A DNA stretch of 40,737 nucleotides from contig MAAT01000069.1 in the NCBI GenBank assembly GCA_002162815.1, positions 1 to 40,737 of the forward strand, written 5' to 3'. The stretch comes from Gammaproteobacteria bacterium 53_120_T64 (GTDB lineage Bacteria; Pseudomonadota; Gammaproteobacteria; Pseudomonadales; Porticoccaceae). Under the pieces are notes generated by a model, which made no database searches, had not been told where the DNA came from, and was given only the letters and a program-made list of their open reading frames with translations. Positions 12,657-21,473 of this stretch are shown piece after piece. The translations under genes were made by a program, and so were the position numbers. Position 1 is the stretch's first letter; every line of letters begins with the position of its first letter.

Positions 12657-13916
12657 ATGGGATTTCTGATTGATCGACGACAGCAGGGCAAACACAAGAG
12701 CGCAGTCAATCGACAGCGCTTTTTGAAACGTCATAAGGCGCAAATCCGCCGCTCTCTCGAAGAGCGCTTGCGCCAGCGTAGTATTACCGATACCGATAAG
12801 GGCGAATCAATCAATATCTCTAGCAAGGATACCCATGAGCCCCGCTTTCACCACGGCCCCGGTGGCCGGCAGATGCGCATCTTCCCCGGTAATCACGAAT
12901 TTACCGCAGGCGATAGACTACCGCGACCTCAAGGTGGTGCTGGGGGTTCAGGTCAGGAGGCCAGTGACTCCGGAGAAGGTACGGATGACTTCGTGTTTGA
13001 AATCAGTCAGCAAGAATTCCTTGAGCTTCTGTTTGAAGATCTAGAGCTACCGAATTTAATTCGCAAGCAATTATCGGTAGATAGAGAACTAAAACCTCGC
13101 CGGGCTGGCTTTAGTAGTAGCGGAAACCCTTCAAATATTAGTGTTATTCGCTCTATGCGCTCCGCAACTGCTCGGCGTATCGCCATGAGTGCGGGTAAAC
13201 GAAAGGAGCTTCGTGCGCTTCAGGAGGAATTAAAAGAACTAGTTACAAGGCCCGATTTCCCGCAATCGCTAGCCGATGAGTTGGAGGAAAAAATTGCCCA
13301 CCTAAGAGAAAGGATCAACCGTGTACCCTTTCTCGATGACATCGATCTGCGCTATCACCAGCAGATTCTCGAACCGGTACCCTGCTCAAAAGCGGTGATG
13401 TTTTGCATTATGGATGTCTCAGGCTCTATGGACCAGGCCACCAAAGATCTCGCCAAGCGGTTTTTCATTTTGCTCTACCTGTTCCTCGATCGCCACTACG
13501 AAAAAACAGATATTGTATTCATCCGTCACCACACCATCGCCAGTGAAGTGGGTGAACACGACTTTTTCTACTCCCGTGAAAGCGGTGGCACCGTCGTCTC
13601 CAGCGCTTTGACCTTAACTGAAGAGGTCATTAACAAGCGCTACCCCACCAATGAATGGAATATTTACGTAGCCCAGGCCTCCGATGGCGACAATTGGCCG
13701 GATGATAGCGCCAGATGTCTGCAAATCCTCAAACAATTACTACCCAAACTGCAGTACTTCGCCTATGTGGAAATTGCCCAGCGCGACAATGTGCTGTGGC
13801 GCTCCTATCGTGCGGTGGAAGCAGAGCACGGTGACACCTTTGCCATGGAACATATAACCAGTGCCGCCGATATATACCCCGTTCTTCGCGCACTGTTTAG
13901 GAAGCAAGAGTCATGA
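12657..13916 (+). CDS. yeaH: YeaH/YhbH family vWA-domain protein
   Basis: The 419-residue protein starts MGFLIDRR, matching YeaH (MTWFIDRR). The N-terminal half is basic and disordered, with a Gly-rich stretch PQGGAGGSG near 91-99. The C-terminal half is a von Willebrand A-like domain with a MIDAS motif DVSGSMD (253-259). DUF444/YeaH proteins function together with PrkA in starvation responses; the biochemical role is unclear. An AAGGAG Shine-Dalgarno precedes the ATG. The stop overlaps the spoVR ATG (ATGA), so the pair is probably translationally coupled. Confidence 0.95.
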   Translation: MGFLIDRRQQGKHKSAVNRQRFLKRHKAQIRRSLEERLRQRSITDTDKGESINISSKDTHEPRFHHGPGGRQMRIFPGNHEFTAGDRLPRPQGGAGGSGQEASDSGEGTDDFVFEISQQEFLELLFEDLELPNLIRKQLSVDRELKPRRAGFSSSGNPSNISVIRSMRSATARRIAMSAGKRKELRALQEELKELVTRPDFPQSLADELEEKIAHLRERINRVPFLDDIDLRYHQQILEPVPCSKAVMFCIMDVSGSMDQATKDLAKRFFILLYLFLDRHYEKTDIVFIRHHTIASEVGEHDFFYSRESGGTVVSSALTLTEEVINKRYPTNEWNIYVAQASDGDNWPDDSARCLQILKQLLPKLQYFAYVEIAQRDNVLWRSYRAVEAEHGDTFAMEHITSAADIYPVLRALFRKQES

Positions 13917-15460
13917 GCAGTAGTCAGTTGATTTCAGACAGTTCGGAGTGGACCTTTGAATTACTTGAGCGCTATGAAAAAGTCATTGGCGATTTGGCTG
14001 ACAGCTTCCAATTAGACACCTACCCGAACCAAATTGAACTTATCAATTCTGAGCAAATGATGGATGCCTATACCTCCGTTGGCATGCCCATCAATTATCA
14101 CCACTGGTCCTTTGGCAAGCATTTCATTGGCACCGAACAAAACTACCGCCGCGGTCATATGGGCCTAGCCTATGAGCTGGTTATCAACTCAAATCCTTGC
14201 ATTTCGTACCTACAAGAGGAAAACACCCTAACCATGCAGGCCCTCGTTATCGCCCACGCCTGTTTTGGACACAATTCTTTTTTCAAGGGAAATTATTTAT
14301 TTAAAACCTGGACCGACGCCAGTTCCATCGTCGATTACTTGGTGTTTTCACGAGATTATGTCAGTAAATGTGAGGAGCGCTACGGGGTAGAAGCCGTAGA
14401 ATCGATACTGGATGCTTGCCACGCCCTGATGAACTACGGCGTCGACCGGTACAAGCGCCCCTATCCCCTTTCGCTGCAGGAAGAGAAGGAAAATCAACAG
14501 CAACGCGAGTCCATCTTGCAACAGCAGGTCAATGATTTATGGCGCACTATTCCTCAGACCAAAAACGCCAATACTGAAGAGTCGGTGCCCTGCTACCCCT
14601 CGGAGCCTCAAGAAAACTTACTGTATTTTTTTGAAAAAGATGCGCCGTTGCTAGAGCCCTGGCAGCGAGAAATTATCCGCATCGTGCGAAAAATGGCTCA
14701 GTATTTATATCCGCAACGCCAAACCAAGGTTATGAACGAAGGCTGGGCCTGTTTCTGGCATTACAACTTACTGTACGAACTGCATCGTAAAGGCCATGTC
14801 AACGATGGGTTTATGATCGAATTCCTGCAATCACACACCAACGTGGTCTACCAGCCGGCCTACGATCACCCCGGCTTTAATGGTATTAACCCCTATACCC
14901 TGGGTTTTTCGATGATGCAGGATATCCGTAGAATCTGTGAAACACCGACCGACGAAGACCGGCGCTGGTTTCCCGATATCGCCGGTAGTCCGTGGCTGAA
15001 AACCCTTCATTTTGCGATGGAAAACTATAAGGACGAAAGTTTTATTTTACAGTTTCTATCGCCAAAATTAATTCGAGAACTAAAACTCTTTGCCGTACTC
15101 GATAGTGATAAAAATGATTATTTGGAAGTTGCCGCTATTCACAACGACAGCGGCTATCAGCTGATCAGAGAAGCCTTAGCAGGTATGCATAACATTGGTG
15201 ACAGTGAACCCAATATTCAGATTGTCAATGCCAACCTGAACAGTGACCGAAGCTTATTATTACACCACTACACCCACGAGCAGCGCCCTATGGACTCAGC
15301 GTCCACGCCGGAAGTACTCCGCCACATCCATCATCTGTGGGGTTTTGATGTACACCTAGAATCGCTGGATCAAGACCGTATCAAGCGGAGCTATCAATGG
15401 CCTCCTGAGCCAGAGAGCGATGAAAAAAAAGTGACGCCCTCAATGGCGATTATGATTTAG
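13913..15460 (+). CDS. ycgB: SpoVR family protein (YcgB)
   Basis: The 515-residue protein matches the SpoVR/YcgB family in length (E. coli YcgB 510) and in signatures such as NYHHWSFGK, HACFGHNSFFKGNYLF and NEGWACFWHYNLLYELH. Conserved His and Glu residues in these blocks suggest a metal site, but the activity is unknown. In Bacillus SpoVR is needed for spore cortex; in non-sporeformers the gene travels with prkA and yeaH, exactly as here, and is part of the general stress response. The start is set by the four-base overlap with yeaH. The convergent epimerase gene begins 18 bases after its stop, with no obvious terminator in the gap. Confidence 0.95.
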   Translation: MSSSQLISDSSEWTFELLERYEKVIGDLADSFQLDTYPNQIELINSEQMMDAYTSVGMPINYHHWSFGKHFIGTEQNYRRGHMGLAYELVINSNPCISYLQEENTLTMQALVIAHACFGHNSFFKGNYLFKTWTDASSIVDYLVFSRDYVSKCEERYGVEAVESILDACHALMNYGVDRYKRPYPLSLQEEKENQQQRESILQQQVNDLWRTIPQTKNANTEESVPCYPSEPQENLLYFFEKDAPLLEPWQREIIRIVRKMAQYLYPQRQTKVMNEGWACFWHYNLLYELHRKGHVNDGFMIEFLQSHTNVVYQPAYDHPGFNGINPYTLGFSMMQDIRRICETPTDEDRRWFPDIAGSPWLKTLHFAMENYKDESFILQFLSPKLIRELKLFAVLDSDKNDYLEVAAIHNDSGYQLIREALAGMHNIGDSEPNIQIVNANLNSDRSLLLHHYTHEQRPMDSASTPEVLRHIHHLWGFDVHLESLDQDRIKRSYQWPPEPESDEKKVTPSMAIMI

Positions 15461-15478
15461 TCCACCGCTTTGACCCGA

Positions 15479-16585
15479 CTAACGGTTGCGATGGTCTTTT
15501 TCGCCCGGTTTTTTGGGGTGAGCATAGGGGTGGGGTCGCTCGGTAACAACATCGAAGGGCACCGCGCGCATTTTTTCAAGGCAAGCATGCCAGGTGCTAA
15601 TTAAGCGATCTTCACCCGCGTAATCAAAGCTGTCTTGCAGGCGCATCTCTACCTCACCACGGGGCTCGGGGCGATGTTCCAGTAACCAGTCGACCGTTAA
15701 ACCCAAAGCGTCGACACTGGAGTGCACATCGCTGTAACCCAATTGCTGCTTAAGTTTGGATAGATCGAGTACTCGGTGGTGGGTCGTTGAGCCGGTATTA
15801 TAGGCTCGCGCCGGATGGGCAACTTCCCAGGGCATCGACTCCACTTCTAGGGAAGCCCCCATTTTATGGGCTATCACCTCGACAATCTGGTACAGGGTCA
15901 ATTGATTTTCATCACCACAATTATAAATTTGCCCCGCCGAAGCCATAGGCTTATCAACGGCTAACAACACCGCATGGGCTAGATTAGCTGCATAGCCATG
16001 CGTGGTCAGCGTTAAGCCTGCGTCGGGCAGGACAATGGCTCTGCGTTTATCGAGAATTCTACGGATAATGCTCCACTCCCTCGGCACTAACTGGCGCGGA
16101 CCATAGACATAAGGATAGCGAAAATGTGCTGCCTCGGGGTGGTGCTGGAGTACCGCTTGTTCCGTTTGAGCAATCAATGAAGAAAAACGATGCTCGGCTT
16201 CCGTCTCGACCACCGGGTCTGTCTCGGCCACCGGACACTGTAACCCGACCGGACTGAGGGCATGGGGATCAAAATAGCCTCGATAGCTGGCAACCCCGCC
16301 AACACTGACAAAGCGCCCTACCTTACCGGCCAGGGCCTGAGCCAAATAGCGCACTCGACCATAGGTCACAATCGCTAGGTCGAAGGTACGCCCGGCTAAT
16401 GACTCTTCAATGGTTTCAAGAAAATGGGGGTCACCGTGAATGTGTTCAACCTGCGGTGGAATTTCGGGTATCTCGTGGCTACCACGATGAAAAATGGCAA
16501 CCTCATAACCGCGCTGCAGTAAACCATTGACCAAATAGGGCCCGGTTGGCCCGGTGCCACCCACCACTAATGCTTTCATATCCAC
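15479..16585 (-). CDS. Atypical NAD(P)-dependent epimerase/dehydratase (extended SDR)
   Basis: The 368-residue protein begins MDMKALVVGGTGPTGPYL with the GxxGxxG dinucleotide-binding turn. It continues as an extended SDR with FVSVGGVASYRGYF, a substrate segment HFRYPYVYGPRQ and ILDLSKLKQQLGY-type C-terminal features. The usual YxxxK dyad is not clear: the equivalent stretch after the serine strand reads RFSSLIAQTE, so Tyr and Lys seem replaced. It may therefore bind NAD without classical epimerase chemistry. Substrate unknown. It faces spoVR and points away from the amidohydrolase remnant, so it is probably a single-gene unit. Met3 (16579) is an alternative start. Confidence 0.75.
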   Translation of the reverse strand: MDMKALVVGGTGPTGPYLVNGLLQRGYEVAIFHRGSHEIPEIPPQVEHIHGDPHFLETIEESLAGRTFDLAIVTYGRVRYLAQALAGKVGRFVSVGGVASYRGYFDPHALSPVGLQCPVAETDPVVETEAEHRFSSLIAQTEQAVLQHHPEAAHFRYPYVYGPRQLVPREWSIIRRILDKRRAIVLPDAGLTLTTHGYAANLAHAVLLAVDKPMASAGQIYNCGDENQLTLYQIVEVIAHKMGASLEVESMPWEVAHPARAYNTGSTTHHRVLDLSKLKQQLGYSDVHSSVDALGLTVDWLLEHRPEPRGEVEMRLQDSFDYAGEDRLISTWHACLEKMRAVPFDVVTERPHPYAHPKKPGEKDHRNR

Positions 16586-16788
16586 TTCGTCCTTTTATTA
16601 TTAGTCGGCTTAGTCCCCACTAACGTGTGGGGAGTCATCAATAAGCAAAACCGATCATCTCAGACCCAGACCATCCTCGTCTAGCAGAATGCTATAAATC
16701 AACGGCCAATATTCGCGTCAATTTATAATTCTTCTCGACGCTGTAAAAGCAGTTTGCGCTGGTGTCATAAACTCTCGATAAAAAATTC

Positions 16789-17575
16789 ATGACAATTCAA
16801 CTTGCTAATAAAACCAAAAAAACGCTACAGGAAGGGGTACCTTGGAACTGGACCTCCTTCGGTAGTTACCTAGATTGTCTCGACAATAAAATGGCGGTTA
16901 ATATTGGCTTTTTAGTTGGCCACTCGGCACTGCGTCGGGTAGTTATGGGTGAGGATTCCAATAAAACCGCGACAGCACAACAAATCACGACAATGAAGGC
17001 ATTACTGAGCAAATCTCTAGCCGAGGGTGGGATGGGCTTTCCTCCTCTCAATCTCCCACCCACAATGACGGCGGTGGTGACCCCGTGCCCTCACGAGCGG
17101 CGAGTAATGAGGAGCTGGTCGAGCTGAGTTCTTGTTTAAAGGATCACCCAGGAACCTTATTGGAATTCATTCCCACCGCAGGCCCCTTCGACGACACACA
17201 TAAGCAACTGATGACCGATATGTCATTGGCGGCTGAGCCTTGCTTAAACTGGAATCTACTGATTGTTAATCGCGGCTCCAAAGAGATCTATCAGCAGCAG
17301 CTCACCGCGTGTGATTATGCTGCCGCGCGGAAGTTAAAGCGCTGACCTTCGCCCAGCCCCTCACTCTTCGGCTCAATCTTTGGAGTGGCTTTGGTATTGA
17401 CGCCTTGCCCGGCGAGGCGGGCCGGCTGTATTGTCAGGCCGAAGGAATCTCCCATGTAATGGTGAATCGCGAGGTGATCGTGCAGAACAATGAACTGAGC
17501 GGTAAGCGCCCGGGCATTGTCATACGCTCGGGTCGCGACACAGAAATCGTGCCGATTCCCGCCGTGCTGTCTTAA
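16789..17575 (+). pseudogene. Decayed amidohydrolase (N-acyl-D-amino-acid deacylase-like) remnant
   Basis: Three consecutive frames carry pieces of one amidohydrolase-3 family protein in order. Frame one (from 16789) has GVPWNWTSFGSYLDCLD, VGHSALRRVVMGED and AEGGMGF. At about 17046 the reading moves to the next frame: SSSQSPTHNDGGGDPVPSRA, then HPGTLLEFIPTAG. At about 17330 it moves again to ALTFAQPLTLRLNLWSGFGI, and ends EGISHVMVNREVIVQNNELS with a stop at 17573-17575. Family members are about 550-580 residues; here the N-terminal zinc-binding part and a large block before the C-terminus are missing. The gene is clearly dead: two frameshifts plus truncation and an internal deletion. The first shift is explained by loss of one T in a T run. 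Confidence 0.8.
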
Positions 17576-17603
17576 GGGCGGGATATCAAGTGAAGGAAAT
17601 AAG

Positions 17604-17639
17604 ACAACCCCGGCCATGACTGAATGGGCCGGGGGTTGT
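17604..17639 (-). terminator. Intrinsic terminator candidate of the igr-like operon
   Basis: A strong stem pairs ACAACCCCGGCC (17604-17615) with GGCCGGGGGTTGT (17627-17639), with one bulged G and an 11-base loop. It starts 62 bases after the stop of the last acyl-CoA dehydrogenase gene. On the minus strand it is followed by CTTATTT, a short U-rich tail. It may also serve the plus strand, where the following bases are A/T-rich. Confidence 0.6.
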
Positions 17640-17700
17640 TAAGTGATTGTATTATTTTAACTTATTATTTGTACATTATTTTTATAATTAGAGACCTTAA

Positions 17701-18879
17701 TTAAAAGGCCATTTGCTTCGCTGCAAGCTCGCGCATAATCTCTTCAGAGCCGCCGCCAATGGCGTAAACCCGCACTTCACGATAGATGCGCTCAACCTTG
17801 TTGCCGTGCATAAAACCACTACCACCGAAGACTTGCACCGCTTCGCGGGCACAGTACTCCATAGTTTCAGCCGCCATTAATTTCACCATGCTCAACTCGG
17901 TGATTGGCATGGTTTCGTTTTCCATTTGCCAAGCCGTTTTTTCGATAAAGGTTTGCGTCGCGGTAATGCGCTTAGCCATTTCTACAAACTTATGGCGAAT
18001 AACCTGGTGATCAATTAAACGTTTGCCAAAGGTTTTTCGCTCCCTGGCCCAGGCGACGGCCTCATCCATACACACCATGGCCAGTGCATTGGCCATGGCC
18101 GCCAGGCCCAAGCGTTCGGCATTAAAGTTACCGACAATAATGCCGAAGCCTTTGTTCTCTTCACCGATCAGGTTTTCAACCGGCACTTTACAGTCATTAA
18201 AATACAGCGCCGCTGTATCGGAGGAATGCCAGCCCATTTTTTTCAATGAGGTCGCGGTAAATCCCGGTGTGTCTTTTTCAATTAATAACAGGGAAATACC
18301 CGTGCGGCCAGGGCCACCTGTGCGCACAGCAACCGTAAAGAAATCTGCCCGAGTGCCACTGGTAATAAACATTTTTGAACCATTAACAATGTAATGGTCG
18401 CCCTCGCGTTTGGCCGTAGTTTTCAGGTTGGCAACATCTGAACCACCGGAGGGCTCGGTAATGGCTAGGGCAGAAATTTTTTCGCCGGAAACAATACCGG
18501 GAATGATCTTTTCCTTCATTGCCTCCGTACCCAAATTGACAATGGGCGGCATACCGATAGTGTGCGTAATCAGGCTCGAGTTAACACCACCACCACCGGA
18601 GCGCGCCTGCTCCTGGGCCGAGATAATACTGAAGAAATGATCCGTGTCGGGAACACCGCCGTATTCTTCGGGGTAGCCCATTTGCAAGACACCTAACTCC
18701 GCCGCCTTTGGATAAAGGTCTCGTGGGAATATGCCCTTTTCTTCCCACTCATCAAGGTTCGGTGCTATTTCTTTATCGACGAAACGGCGATACATATGGC
18801 GCCAAGCTTCATGCTCCTCGTTGTAATACAGTTTGCTGAGGGGCTGGTCAAACCAGGAGGTGAAATCGCGTAGGGCCAT
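17701..18879 (-). CDS. Acyl-CoA dehydrogenase, copy 1
   Basis: The 392-residue flavoprotein has the full acyl-CoA dehydrogenase fold: N-terminal helical domain, beta domain with ALAITEPSGGSD and YIVNGSKMFITSG, and C-terminal helical domain with ARERKTFGKRLIDHQ. The usual late catalytic Glu position reads AIGGGSEEIM, with no Glu at the EGT site; the probable base is Glu255 in NFNAERLG, the location used by isovaleryl-CoA dehydrogenase. It introduces a 2,3-double bond into an unknown acyl-CoA. It is the last gene of the six-gene operon, separated by 363 bases from its same-length paralogue. ChsE1/ChsE2-type heteromers are possible, but both copies look complete. Confidence 0.92.
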   Translation of the reverse strand: MALRDFTSWFDQPLSKLYYNEEHEAWRHMYRRFVDKEIAPNLDEWEEKGIFPRDLYPKAAELGVLQMGYPEEYGGVPDTDHFFSIISAQEQARSGGGGVNSSLITHTIGMPPIVNLGTEAMKEKIIPGIVSGEKISALAITEPSGGSDVANLKTTAKREGDHYIVNGSKMFITSGTRADFFTVAVRTGGPGRTGISLLLIEKDTPGFTATSLKKMGWHSSDTAALYFNDCKVPVENLIGEENKGFGIIVGNFNAERLGLAAMANALAMVCMDEAVAWARERKTFGKRLIDHQVIRHKFVEMAKRITATQTFIEKTAWQMENETMPITELSMVKLMAAETMEYCAREAVQVFGGSGFMHGNKVERIYREVRVYAIGGGSEEIMRELAAKQMAF

Positions 18880-19242
18880 GCTAGTTCCTCAATAACTTTT
18901 CGCCGCCCAGTAAAATACCGACACTGCAGATACATTCACACTGGGTGAAGAACCTCAGTATTAAATAATTTTAATGAGTTGAACGAAATAAGAAATATCA
19001 CGGCAGAGAGTAGCTCTGCCTGTCAGATATTGAACGAGGTGCATATTATCGACTTCACGGTGTCTGACCCAGCGTTCAATTATTTCTTATTGAGAAGATG
19101 GCCCTTGAAGAAGTAAAACAAAAGTGGGACAGATACAGGTACAAGAGGTAAGAAACACCGTAGCGAAAGCCCAGAATGGCCGGTCAACTATGATCCTGTC
19201 ATAAACAAGGCCTCTGTCAGGGCCAGTGTGCATTTTTTATTG
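18880..19242. other. Gap between the two acyl-CoA dehydrogenase genes
   Basis: The 363 bases carry no recognisable gene. They hold a perfect hairpin (19002-19020) and a looser pairing between AATAAGAAAT (near 18986) and ATTTCTTATT (near 19079). A short GGCC/GGCC pairing lies near 19209-19225, just after the stop of copy 2, and could attenuate read-through. The length is unusual inside an operon whose other gaps are 22-51 bases or overlaps. Confidence 0.5.
19002..19020. repeat. Perfect hairpin between paralogous acad genes
   Basis: GGCAGAG (19002-19008) and CTCTGCC (19014-19020) form a seven-pair stem with a five-base loop. AATATC (18994-18999) and GATATT (19026-19031) extend it across an internal loop. 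There is no T run on either side, so it is more likely an RNA-processing or stability element than a terminator. Confidence 0.45.
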
Positions 19243-20421
19243 TTATAAGCCCAGTTGTCGGGCCGCCAGATCGCGCATAATTTCTTCTGAGCCGCCGCCA
19301 ATCGCGTAGACACGCACTTCGCGATAAATCCGCTCCACCTTATTACCGCGCATATAACCCATACCACCGAGGATTTGTAGCGCCTCGCGAGCGCAGTATT
19401 CCATAGTTTCGGTAGCGTGTACTTTCAGCAAGCTAAGTTCTATGACCGGCACTTCACCCTGGTGCATTTGCAGTGCCGTGCGTTCCATCATTGCCTGCGA
19501 GGTGAGAATTCGCTTCGCCATCTCGGCAATTTTATGGCGAATCACCTGATGCTCCATCAAACGATGGCCAAAGGTGACGCGCTCGCGGGCCCAGGCGACA
19601 GCCTCGTCCATACAGACCATGGCCAGCCCCGTAGCAAAGGCGATTATGCCCAAGCGTTCGGAATTAAAGTTAAGCATAATGCCGGAAAAGCCTTTGTTTT
19701 CAACGCCAATCAAATTCTCAACCGGCACGCGGCAATCGTCAAAAAACAGTGTGGCCGTATCGGAACACCACCAGCCCATTTTTTTCAATTCGGTTTGGGT
19801 AAAGCCCGGTGTGCCTTTTTCAATTAATAACAGAGATATACCTTTGCGCCCCTCTTCACCGGTACGCACGGCAACCGTGTAGTAGTCGGCACGAATACCA
19901 CTGGTAATATAGGTTTTTGAGCCGTTAACGATGTAGTGGTCACCGTCTCTACGGGCGGTGGTTTTCAGGTTGGCGACGTCGGAGCCACCCGTTGGCTCAG
20001 TTACAGCCAGCGCTGATATTTTTTCACCACTAATCACCTCGGGCACAACACGAGCTTTGATTTCCTCTGAGCCCATCGCTAGAATTGGCGGCATACCAAT
20101 GCTGTGGCTGTTCAAACTAGGATGAACACCGCCACCACCTGCTCGGGCCAATTCCATACAGGTAACGATGTCAAAGAAGGGATCGGGTTTCTCCACGCCA
20201 CCGTACTCTTCGGGGTAGCCCAACTGCAGCAGGCCAATATCGGCAGCCTTTTTATAAAGACTCCGCGGAAAAGTACCCGCCTCTTCCCACGCCTCAATAA
20301 AAGGCGAAATTTCTTTATCGACAAAGCTACGCAGCGCACGACGCCAGGCTTCGTGATCCTCACTGTAGTATTGCTTCGACAAGGGTTGGTCGAACCACGA
20401 AGTAAAGGTGCTTAAAGCCAT
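19243..20421 (-). CDS. Acyl-CoA dehydrogenase, copy 2
   Basis: The protein is also 392 residues and aligns without gaps to copy 1 over most of its length (shared TSWFDQPLSK, MGYPEEYGG-type block, GGGSEEIMR). FAD and substrate motifs are AVTEPTGGSD and YIVNGSKTYITSG. The proposed catalytic Glu is again residue 255, in NFNSERLG, and the EGT site is GGGS. Differences cluster in the first helical domain and around residue 230, which may alter chain specificity. It follows the MaoC gene by 51 bases. The pair arose by tandem duplication and may form a hetero-oligomer or act on successive intermediates. Confidence 0.92.
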   Translation of the reverse strand: MALSTFTSWFDQPLSKQYYSEDHEAWRRALRSFVDKEISPFIEAWEEAGTFPRSLYKKAADIGLLQLGYPEEYGGVEKPDPFFDIVTCMELARAGGGGVHPSLNSHSIGMPPILAMGSEEIKARVVPEVISGEKISALAVTEPTGGSDVANLKTTARRDGDHYIVNGSKTYITSGIRADYYTVAVRTGEEGRKGISLLLIEKGTPGFTQTELKKMGWWCSDTATLFFDDCRVPVENLIGVENKGFSGIMLNFNSERLGIIAFATGLAMVCMDEAVAWARERVTFGHRLMEHQVIRHKIAEMAKRILTSQAMMERTALQMHQGEVPVIELSLLKVHATETMEYCAREALQILGGMGYMRGNKVERIYREVRVYAIGGGSEEIMRDLAARQLGL

Positions 20422-20472
20422 AGTAACCTCTCGTTAAGCGTTAGGTTTTGATCATTTTTTAATCGCTAAAAA

Positions 20473-20916
20473 TCAAGAAGGCCGCTCACCAGGTATGTCA
20501 AGCGTCAGCACAGCGGGAACACAAAGCCCATTCGCTGTTGATATATTAATTGTCACATCCACCAAATGCCGACCACCCGCTTCATAACATTTTTCGACAC
20601 GCCCTTCGCCCTGCAGAGTATCACCCGCATAGATTGAGCTACGCATTTGCATTTGTCGCTTGCGAATAAACGTGTGTGGCCCCGCCCAGTCGGTTGCCAC
20701 TCTGTCAATAAAACCTTCGATAGCCATGGTGTTTAAATAGATTTCTTTTTGTCCCTGGTGCCGAGCATAGGCGGGATTATGATGACCCGGGAAGTAATCT
20801 TGAGTGGCGGCGGCATCGAGAATCACTCGCTCAAAGGGCACCGCCATAGTCACCGTAGCGACCGCATCCCCCTCGCTAATTTCATTCCAGTATTTCAATG
20901 TGATATCGCCGCTCAT
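20473..20916 (-). CDS. MaoC-like hydratase, ChsH1 type
   Basis: The 147-residue single hotdog protein has the sequence block TQDYFPGHHNPAYARHQG, then IYLNTMAIEGFIDRVATDW. This resembles mycobacterial ChsH1 (RDFTPVHHD..., FLNILTTNGLV), which pairs with ChsH2 to hydrate a 2-enoyl-CoA steroid side chain. The His pair and preceding Asp are the likely catalytic residues. The ATG overlaps the end of the upstream hotdog gene by four bases (20913-20916), as expected for two subunits of one complex. The substrate cannot be inferred. Confidence 0.85.
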   Translation of the reverse strand: MSGDITLKYWNEISEGDAVATVTMAVPFERVILDAAATQDYFPGHHNPAYARHQGQKEIYLNTMAIEGFIDRVATDWAGPHTFIRKRQMQMRSSIYAGDTLQGEGRVEKCYEAGGRHLVDVTINISTANGLCVPAVLTLDIPGERPS

Positions 20917-21452
20917 GATTCACCCTCCGGCACATAGTAACGAAACAGGCTGTTAGTTTGCTCAGCAATAAGCTGCTCGCGCTGATTAAAGAATTGCGCT
21001 TTGGTGGTGAGAAAATGACCGACACCCAATCGGGTCTTCTTCTCTTCCGATACATCGGTAAGTTCATCGACAACCGATACACGGTCGCCCAAATACAAGT
21101 GGCGATGAAACTCGGTATTCGTCGCGACGTTAATAATCGTATCGCCCGGCAGGGGAATGGTCATCGCAATAAAGTAATGCTTGCGCTCTTTTTTGGGGTG
21201 CCATTGCAAAGACATCGGCCAGGTGAGTAGCAAACCCAGCGGCGCGACAATACCGCCCCATTGTTTATTGGCATAGCCCTCATCCCAATAGCTGGCATTG
21301 CCATCCTCCACCATTGAGCAATAAATCTTGATCATCTCCCAATTAACCGAAAACTCGGCAAGCACTTTTTCACCCGGTTTATTCAGCATTTTTACGGCAT
21401 CATCATAAGTCCCGTAAGCCAGAGGAAAGGGTTCGTTAAATTTTTCAGTCAT
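20913..21452 (-). CDS. MaoC-like N-terminal hydratase-domain protein (ChsH2-MaoC type)
   Basis: The 179-residue hotdog protein belongs to the N-terminal MaoC dehydratase type (FAS1-like, PF13452 class): it has an N-terminal FSVNWEMIKIYCSMVEDGN segment, the APLGLLLTW block, and a late RHLYLGDRVSVVDELTDV. Such domains usually pair with a second hotdog carrying the catalytic residues, here the overlapping downstream gene. In mycobacteria the equivalent is the first half of ChsH2, whose second half is a DUF35 domain; here the DUF35 is the separate gene just upstream (21-base gap). Confidence 0.85.
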   Translation of the reverse strand: MTEKFNEPFPLAYGTYDDAVKMLNKPGEKVLAEFSVNWEMIKIYCSMVEDGNASYWDEGYANKQWGGIVAPLGLLLTWPMSLQWHPKKERKHYFIAMTIPLPGDTIINVATNTEFHRHLYLGDRVSVVDELTDVSEEKKTRLGVGHFLTTKAQFFNQREQLIAEQTNSLFRYYVPEGES

Positions 21453-21473
21453 TGATGCATCCTCAATTTTTTA

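Noticed and set aside
15423..15448. Terminator for the epimerase gene inside the spoVR 3' end
   Set aside because: An eight-base U tract is present, but the stem is only four pairs (CGCC/GGCG), too weak to call.
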